64,000 bases of DNA from Streptomyces sannanensis (GTDB lineage: Bacteria; Actinomycetota; Actinomycetes; Streptomycetales; Streptomycetaceae). This document shows, in pieces, positions 58,446 to 64,000 of this stretch; the first letter of the stretch is position 1; each line of letters starts with the position of its first letter. Below the pieces are notes generated by a model. The model searched no databases. It worked only from the letters and a program-made list of their open reading frames with translations, and was not told the origin of the DNA. The stretch spans positions 4,650,001 through 4,714,000 of the forward strand of contig NZ_BAAAYL010000001.1 in the NCBI RefSeq assembly GCF_039536205.1, read 5' to 3'. The translations under genes and the position numbers were made by a program.

Positions 58446-59893
58446 CGGTGTGCAGTACTCGCCAGGGCGACGTCCGGGGACGTCTCTCCCCGGACGGGGT
58501 GGCGTCCTTCCTCGGCATCCCGTACGCCGCGCCGCCCTTCGGCGCCCGGCGCTTCCGGGCGCCGGCCCCGCCCGAGCCGTGGACGGGCGCACGCGACGCA
58601 ACGGCCTACGGCCCGACCGCGCCCCACCCCCCCTACGCGCCGCCCTTCGACGTCCTCATCCCGGAGGAGGTCATCCCTGGCGAGGACTGCCTGAACCTCA
58701 ACATCTGGACCCCGGCCCCCGGGCCGGGGTCCGGCCTGCCGGTCATGGTGTGGCTGCACGGCGGGGCGTTCTCCAACGGCTCGGGCTCGGCCTCGGCGTA
58801 CGACGGCAGCGCCTTCGCCCGTGACGGGGTCGTCTGCGTGACGCTCAACTACCGCCTGGGGACGGATGGTTTCGCCCACCTTCCCGGAGTCCCCGACAAC
58901 CGAGGCCTGCTCGACCAGATCGCCGCCCTCCGCTGGATCCAGGACAACATCGCCGACTTCGGCGGCGATCCGGAGCAGGTGACGGTCTTCGGCGAGTCGG
59001 CGGGCGCGATGAGCATCGGAGTGCTGCTGGCCACCGAAGGGGCGCGCGGCCTCTTCCGCCGGGCGATCCTGCAGAGCGGCGCCTGCCACCACTTCCTGCG
59101 CCCGCCCTCGGCCGCCCGGATCACGGCCCGCCTGGCGGAGAAGCTCGGCATCGACCCGACCCCGGAGGCCTTCGCCGAGGTCCCCCTGCCGGAACTCCTC
59201 ACGGCCCAGGCGGAGTTGCGCGCCGAGGTCAACGCCCGCCCGGACCCGGCACTGTGGGGCGAGGCGGTGCTGAACATCATGCCGTTCGAACCGGTCCAGC
59301 CCGCCCTGTCCCTCCCCGGCCCGGACTGCGGCGTCGACCTCCTCATCGGCAGCAACCGCGAGGAGTACCGCTTCTTCCTGGTCCCGACGGAGCGGCTGGA
59401 AGTCTTCCCCGAAGCCCGCCTCCACGCGATGGCCACGGCCTACGGCCTGGACCCGGCCAAGGCGCTCCCGGTCTACCGAGGCACCCGCCCCGGAGCCACT
59501 CCGGGCGAGCTCCTGGACGCGGTCGCGACGGACTGGTTCTACCGCATCCCGGCCATCCGCCTCGCCGAGTCGGTCCCGGGCTCGTACATGTACGAATTCG
59601 CCTGGCGCTCCCCGCAGTTCGCCAGCCGCCTCGGCGCCTGCCATGCCCTGGATCTGCCCTTCGTCTTCGACCGCCTCGACGACCCGTCGTACGCCCCGAT
59701 GCTCGGCGCCCACCCGCCCCAGACGGTGGCGGACGCGATGCACGGAGCGTGGGTGGCCTTCGCGAAGACGGGCGACCCGGGCTGGCCGGCGTACGACAGG
59801 TCCAGCCGCACAACGATGACCTTCGACGTCGACCCGGCCCCGGAGCACGACCCTCGCGCGGACGAACGGCTCCTCTGGGAGGGCGTGCGGTAG
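58442..59893 (+). CDS. Type B carboxylesterase
   Basis: 483 residues with the family signatures EDCLNLNIWTP, VMVWLHGGAFSNGSG, nucleophile Ser in VTVFGESAGAMSIGVLL and ALRWIQDNIADFGGDP, and a C-terminal half with HALDLPFVF carrying the catalytic His. It is cytoplasmic, with no signal peptide. Its ATGA overlap with the upstream hydrolase shows translational coupling. Confidence 0.93.
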   Translation: MTVCSTRQGDVRGRLSPDGVASFLGIPYAAPPFGARRFRAPAPPEPWTGARDATAYGPTAPHPPYAPPFDVLIPEEVIPGEDCLNLNIWTPAPGPGSGLPVMVWLHGGAFSNGSGSASAYDGSAFARDGVVCVTLNYRLGTDGFAHLPGVPDNRGLLDQIAALRWIQDNIADFGGDPEQVTVFGESAGAMSIGVLLATEGARGLFRRAILQSGACHHFLRPPSAARITARLAEKLGIDPTPEAFAEVPLPELLTAQAELRAEVNARPDPALWGEAVLNIMPFEPVQPALSLPGPDCGVDLLIGSNREEYRFFLVPTERLEVFPEARLHAMATAYGLDPAKALPVYRGTRPGATPGELLDAVATDWFYRIPAIRLAESVPGSYMYEFAWRSPQFASRLGACHALDLPFVFDRLDDPSYAPMLGAHPPQTVADAMHGAWVAFAKTGDPGWPAYDRSSRTTMTFDVDPAPEHDPRADERLLWEGVR

Positions 59894-60003
59894 GCGCCTT
59901 CGCCCGAGCCCGGCACCGTCAACACATTCATTAACCGGACTCGTCAGAGTGAAGATATGCCGATGGCATGTGCGTCGTTCGATGCCTGGATAGCGTCCCG
60001 GCC

Positions 60004-60900
60004 ATGGTCACCTCCCCTCACGAGGCATCGCACCGGATCTTTCAGGACCGCCCGGAGCTGCTGGCCCCGGTCTTCCGCATCCTGGGCGTTCCGCTCCCCG
60101 TACCTGCGGCGGTGGAGGTGCTGACACCGGACGCCACGGAGATCCGGCCACTGGAACGCCGGGTCGACAGTGTGCTGCGCGTCCGGTCGGCGACAGGCGG
60201 GGCGGGCGGCTTCCTGCTGGCCATCGAGGCCCAGGGGCGACGGGACTTGGCGAAGCCGACCAGCTGGGCGTACTACCTCGCCCATCTCGGCGCGAAGTAC
60301 GACTGCCCGGTGCTGCTCCTCGTCACCTGCCAGGACCAGGCCACCGCCCGGTGGGCGGCCGGCCCGTTCAACCTCGGGCCGGACGGCTGGCGGACCGCGC
60401 TTGCCGTGCACCCACTTGTCCTGGGCCCCGAGAACGTCCCGGTGATCAAGGATGCTGAGCGTGCGTCGCGAGATGTGGCCCTGGCTGCTTTCTCGGCGAT
60501 CACGCACGGGAAGGATCCCGATGTTGCCGTCATACTGGAAGCGCTCGCGTCCGCGCTCGGATCCGCGGACAGCGAGTCCGCCGAGTACTTCACTGAACTG
60601 CTGGAGATCGGCCTGGGAGACGGCCCGGCCCGGACCATCTGGAGGAGCTTGATGAGCGTGGGTACCTTTTTCCCCGGTCGCGGCACCATCGTCGAGGAGT
60701 CGTACCTCAAGGGAGTGGCGGAGGGCCGGGCCGAAGAACGCTCGCTGATGGTCCTGCGCGTTCTGGAGAAACGGCAGATTTCCACGTCGGCGAGTGCACG
60801 CGAGCGGATCACCGGATGCACCGACCCCGAGGTCCTTGACAGGTGGCTGGACCGCGCCTTCAGCGTGACCGAAGCCGAGGACGTGTTCGACGAGGAGTGA
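60004..60900 (+). CDS. Hypothetical protein, possible PD-(D/E)XK nuclease-like fold
   Basis: 298 residues. I recognise it only as the kind of protein widespread in Streptomyces as multiple paralogues. The N-terminal half has RRVDSVLRV, FLLAIEAQGRRD and CPVLLLVTCQD, an arrangement (Asp, then Glu-x-Gln on the next strand) resembling YhgA/Rpn-like PD-(D/E)XK nucleases. The C-terminus is a helical EGRAEERSLMVLRVLEKR segment, also typical of that group. ATG 60004 is chosen because the usual MVTSPHEASHRIFQ start follows. No partner gene is adjacent. Confidence 0.7.
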   Translation: MVTSPHEASHRIFQDRPELLAPVFRILGVPLPVPAAVEVLTPDATEIRPLERRVDSVLRVRSATGGAGGFLLAIEAQGRRDLAKPTSWAYYLAHLGAKYDCPVLLLVTCQDQATARWAAGPFNLGPDGWRTALAVHPLVLGPENVPVIKDAERASRDVALAAFSAITHGKDPDVAVILEALASALGSADSESAEYFTELLEIGLGDGPARTIWRSLMSVGTFFPGRGTIVEESYLKGVAEGRAEERSLMVLRVLEKRQISTSASARERITGCTDPEVLDRWLDRAFSVTEAEDVFDEE

Positions 60901-61001
60901 ACTCATTCGCTGGTCTGACCAGTTGACCACTCGCGGTTTGCCCTTCGCGGTCGCACCGGCATGATGTTCGAGTCGAGATTGCCGACGGAGCGGGCGGGGT
61001 C

Positions 61002-61181
61002 ATGCGTGTACGAACCGTATGGAGACTTGCGGGCAGCCTCGCCCTTCTGGCGTTTCTCCTCGCACTGTTCCACTTCTTCATTTCGAGCCTGCCTCTGTGG
61101 TGGGCGGTCATGATGTGGGCCGCCCCGCACATGCTTCAGTTGATCAGATCCCGGGCGCTTCAGCGTTCGGACCGAGCCTGA
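61002..61181 (+). CDS. Small hypothetical membrane protein
   Basis: A 59-residue frame (start MRVRTVWRLAGSLALLAF, end RSRALQRSDRA). It has a basic N-terminus and two hydrophobic stretches (LAGSLALLAFLLALFHFFI and LPLWWAVMMWAAPHML). A weak GGAG lies about 13 bases upstream. Its composition looks like a real membrane peptide, but there is no operon context. Confidence 0.45.
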   Translation: MRVRTVWRLAGSLALLAFLLALFHFFISSLPLWWAVMMWAAPHMLQLIRSRALQRSDRA

Positions 61182-61258
61182 GTGATCGGCTCAGCCGCAC
61201 GCACAGTCGGCGGAGTCTTAATGACCGAGTCAAGGAGGCTCTGCGGGCTTCGGGGCGT

Positions 61259-61534
61259 TCAGAGATCTCTGCTGGCGGCCTCGAGGCCGTCCATGACTCG
61301 GTTGTGGAACTCGCGCTCGGCCTGGCGGCAGGGGGCGGCGAAGAACACGCGTTGAGCCTCGGGAAGACCGCAGCCCAAGAGGCGCATGGTGACGAGCACG
61401 GCATCGACTCCGTGGCAGCCGTGGTCCTTCAACCACTGCTGCAGCGCGTCGGTTTCACGGGCTGCTTCCCAGACGGGTCGAGCTGATTCGAGCATGGCTG
61501 CGATGCGGGCTGATCGCTCTGGTCCGACGCTCAC
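61259..61534 (-). CDS. Small hypothetical protein
   Basis: A 91-residue protein starting at GTG 61534, eight bases after GGAGG. It is mostly helical with no signal or membrane segment: VGPERSARIAAMLESARPVW, WLKDHGCHGVDAVLVTMRLL, LPEAQRVFFAAPCRQAEREF. I do not recognise the family. The shape (helix, then GCGLPEAQRVFFA) recalls small proteins of unknown function that are common in Streptomyces. Confidence 0.65.
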   Translation of the reverse strand: MSVGPERSARIAAMLESARPVWEAARETDALQQWLKDHGCHGVDAVLVTMRLLGCGLPEAQRVFFAAPCRQAEREFHNRVMDGLEAASRDL

Positions 61535-61672
61535 TGGCTTTACCTCCCTGCTCGGCCGCAGGTTACCGGTGGAGTCAGCGGGATGTTGCGGCCGCCTGGA
61601 CGGCACGAGCCGATACGCGCCCGCGCTCCGGTTCACCCGTGCGGGGTGCCCGCGCCGCACTAGGCTGGGCGC

Positions 61673-64000
61673 GTGAACGCGCGTACCGCCCTTGAGAAAT
61701 GGCTCGGCACCCTGGACCAGGAGAGGCTCACCGCTCTGCTGGAGGAGCGGGACCTGCCGCTCGCTGCCGAGTATCAGCGGATCACCACGTTCCGCGAGCT
61801 CGCCGAGCACCTCCTCACCGACGCGTCCGTGGCCCGGGGCCTGATGGCCGGTACCGCCGGCGAGCTGGAACTGCTCGCCTCCATCGCCGCCCTGGCCCTG
61901 GAACGGCACGGCCCTGTCGCGGGCGGCGAGGCCGAGGACGGACCGCGCTATCCGTGGCAGCACCAACGGCCCATGGCCGCGGTGGAGCCGGCCCAGCGGC
62001 TGGTTGCCGAGAAGGACGTGCTGGGCTGGTTCGCACCGGGCGAGAAGCGACGGCAGGCCGAGGCGGCGCTGGCGCGGCTGCGCGAGCGGGCGCTGCTGCT
62101 GCCCGCGGCCAAGGGGAAGTTGGCCCTGCCGCCCCTGCTCCACGTGCGAGCCGCCGGGTTCGACGGCTACGGGCGCACCGCCGGCCGGCTTCTGACAGCC
62201 GGGTACAACGCCCCCGAGGTCAAGCGGATCGCCGAAACGCTCTTCGGGGAGGGCGCGGCCCGCACCCGTGACCAGGCGCAGGAACTGATCACCGGCCTGC
62301 TCGCCGACCCCGCACGGGTACGGGCCCTGGTGGCCGGGGCACCGCCCCGAGCGCAGGAACTGCTGGACCACCTGGTGCCCGGGCCGCCGCTGCTGCGCAC
62401 CCACTGCTTCGTCAGCCGGTACGGGGAGCAGTACGGCGGCACCGACTCCAAGTACCTCTTCCGCGGCGGCGGCAGCGGCGACGAGGGCACCGACTGGCTG
62501 GCGGCGCGCGGCTTGCTCATCCCGGCCGGCCTGGACCTGGCGGAGCTGCCGTACGAGGTGGCCCGCGCCCTCCGGCCGGAGGGCGCGGTGCCCTGCCCCC
62601 GCCTGGAACCGGAACCGCTCACCGCCACCGCGCCGCTGCCGGCCGGCTGGAACGGCCAGGGCAGCACGGCCGCCGCGGCGGCCTCCTGGCGGGCGGAGCT
62701 GGTGCTGCGAGCGCTCGCCGCGCAGCCGGTGGCGATCCGCAAAGCGGGCGGAATCGCCGTACGCGACACCCGGCGGCTGGCCAAGGAGGCCGGGGCGAGC
62801 GAGGACGACACCCGGCTGTGGCTGGACCTCGCGGTCAACGCCGGTCTCGCCGCACCCCAGGACGAGGCGCCGGCCCCTGCCGCGCGTGGGAGGCGCCGCC
62901 AGAACGCCCCCAAGCCCGCCGCCCGGCTGCTGCCGAGCAGCCGCTACGACGCCTGGGCCGCCGCCCCAGCCGCGGGCAAACTGCTGCCGCTGCTGGCCGC
63001 CTGGGCGGTGGTGCCCGAGGTACTCAGCCACTGGCCCGACCCCGACGAGACCCCGGTCGCGCTCATCTCCCCGCAAGACGAGGACGCCGTCGCCCTGCGT
63101 ACCGGCGTACTCCGCGCCCTCGCCACCCTCCCCGAGGGGCGCGGCCTGACCACCGATCCACGCGGCTACGCGGAACTCCTGGACCGGGCCGCCTGGTGCC
63201 GGCCGACCCTGCGCGGCCTCCTGGCCGGCGACGGGACCGGAGCACTGATCGGCGGGGACGACCTGACCGGCCGTCTCATGGCCACCCTGGACGAGGCCGC
63301 GATGCTCGGACTGGTGGCCCATGGCGCGCTCACCGCCACGGGGCGGGCCCTGTGCGGGTTGCTGGAGGCGGGAGCCGCCCATCACTACCCGGCCGTGCCC
63401 GGCGCGGGAGCCGACCCGGCCGCCCGCGGCGCCGAGGGCCTGGGCGAGGACCTGTCCGCACGCCCCGCGCTGGCCGCGGCCGTGACCGCCCTGCGCGAGG
63501 CCCTGTACTCCACCCTGCCCACCCCGAGCACCACGGCCCGCTTCCAGAGCGACCTGACCGCCACCGTCACCGGAGCCCCTGCGCCCGGCCTGGCCGAACT
63601 GCTCTCCGCCGTCGGCGACATCGAGTCCGAGGGCCATGCGGTGGTCTGGCGGATCAGCGCCGCCTCGGTACGGCGTGCCCTGGACGCCGGCTGGAGCGCC
63701 GACGAACTCGTCGGCCGCCTGACCGAGGTGAGCGAACGTGACACCCCACTGCCCCAGCCTCTCAGCTACACCATCAAGGACACCGCCCGCACCCACGGAC
63801 AGCTCCGGGTCGTTCGCTCCGCCTGCTGCATCCGCTCCGACGACACGGGCCTGATCGCCGAGGTGGCCCACGCTCGCGGCCTGGCCAAACTCCGCCTGCG
63901 CCGGATCGCACCCACCGTCCTGATCTCCACAGCCCCGCCCGAGGAGACCCTCACCGCCCTGCGCGCGGCCGGCTACGCCCCCACCCAGGAGGCGGAAACC
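61673..64000 (+). CDS. Helicase-associated domain protein, truncated by the window edge
   Basis: At least 776 residues, open to the right edge without a stop. GTG at 61673 begins VNARTALEKWLGTLDQERL. The protein is a long run of helical Leu/Ala/Arg-rich winged-helix-like units. The final part (SYTIKDTARTHGQLRV, SACCIRSDDTGLIAEV, LRLRRIAPTVLIS) matches the XPB/Ssl2-like helicase C-terminal domain found in a large actinobacterial family. The helicase motor motifs are not seen in this part. Family members are chromosomal, often next to a DNA-repair helicase; the region to the right would show whether one is present. Confidence 0.8.
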   Translation, partial: MNARTALEKWLGTLDQERLTALLEERDLPLAAEYQRITTFRELAEHLLTDASVARGLMAGTAGELELLASIAALALERHGPVAGGEAEDGPRYPWQHQRPMAAVEPAQRLVAEKDVLGWFAPGEKRRQAEAALARLRERALLLPAAKGKLALPPLLHVRAAGFDGYGRTAGRLLTAGYNAPEVKRIAETLFGEGAARTRDQAQELITGLLADPARVRALVAGAPPRAQELLDHLVPGPPLLRTHCFVSRYGEQYGGTDSKYLFRGGGSGDEGTDWLAARGLLIPAGLDLAELPYEVARALRPEGAVPCPRLEPEPLTATAPLPAGWNGQGSTAAAAASWRAELVLRALAAQPVAIRKAGGIAVRDTRRLAKEAGASEDDTRLWLDLAVNAGLAAPQDEAPAPAARGRRRQNAPKPAARLLPSSRYDAWAAAPAAGKLLPLLAAWAVVPEVLSHWPDPDETPVALISPQDEDAVALRTGVLRALATLPEGRGLTTDPRGYAELLDRAAWCRPTLRGLLAGDGTGALIGGDDLTGRLMATLDEAAMLGLVAHGALTATGRALCGLLEAGAAHHYPAVPGAGADPAARGAEGLGEDLSARPALAAAVTALREALYSTLPTPSTTARFQSDLTATVTGAPAPGLAELLSAVGDIESEGHAVVWRISAASVRRALDAGWSADELVGRLTEVSERDTPLPQPLSYTIKDTARTHGQLRVVRSACCIRSDDTGLIAEVAHARGLAKLRLRRIAPTVLISTAPPEETLTALRAAGYAPTQEAET

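Noticed and set aside
1..64000. tRNA or rRNA genes, insertion sequences, integrase or attachment sites
   Set aside because: No cloverleaf-like or rRNA sequence, no transposase or integrase motif, and no target-site duplication was found by reading. The only repeats are those listed.

Overview
The window is GC-rich actinobacterial DNA of Streptomyces type. Third codon positions are strongly G/C, GTG and TTG starts occur, and the regulators, the polyphosphate kinase and several hypothetical genes are typical of that genus. Most of it, from about 0.2 to 52 kb, is one nonribosomal lipopeptide gene cluster. Chromosomal-looking genes follow to the right edge.

Layout. An upstream gene ends at 80 before a terminator. 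An MMPL exporter (170-2317, minus) and a 996-residue SARP/NB-ARC/TPR activator (2603-5593, plus) diverge. Next comes an unusual pair: a secreted 98-residue peptide with six DDPWT units (5612-5908, minus), and divergent from it a RebH-like flavin 'halogenase' (6091-7638) with altered catalytic and flavin-binding residues. Building-block and lipid genes follow: a HadA-like dehydratase subunit (7668-8114), SbnA/SbnB-like 2,3-diaminopropionate synthases (8631-10657), an AsnO-like asparagine beta-hydroxylase (10730-11728), an acyl-ACP desaturase (11910-12878), and a coupled operon of AMP-ligase/aldehyde-dehydrogenase fusion, ThDP enzyme and FabF (13025-18746).

Three NRPSs (18969-44814) carry seven modules in the order Cs-A-T, C-A-T, C-A-T-E / C-A-T, C-A-T, C-A-T-E / C-A-T-TE. 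Pocket residues read by eye suggest an acyl heptapeptide: basic residue (probably Dap) - Gly-like - D-Val-like - Asn (probably 3-hydroxylated) - Gly-like - D-Val/Ile-like - Ser, released by the terminal TE. Support genes follow: MbtH (44864), type II thioesterase (45082), a small membrane protein (45913), an InhA-type enoyl-ACP reductase (46232), an Sfp-type phosphopantetheinyl transferase (47297), a second SARP (48057-49919) and a DrrAB-type ABC exporter (50093-51915).

Right of the cluster are a P-type ATPase, a PPK2 polyphosphate kinase, an operon of three alpha/beta-hydrolases, three hypothetical proteins and the start of a helicase-associated-domain protein that leaves the window.

The most unusual element is the DDPWT-repeat peptide beside a degenerate tryptophan-halogenase homologue and a SARP. 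It may be an embedded multi-core peptide system distinct from the NRPS product. The AMP-ligase/ALDH/ThDP/FabF operon, whose ThDP enzyme lacks the usual activating Glu, is the second element with no obvious textbook role.
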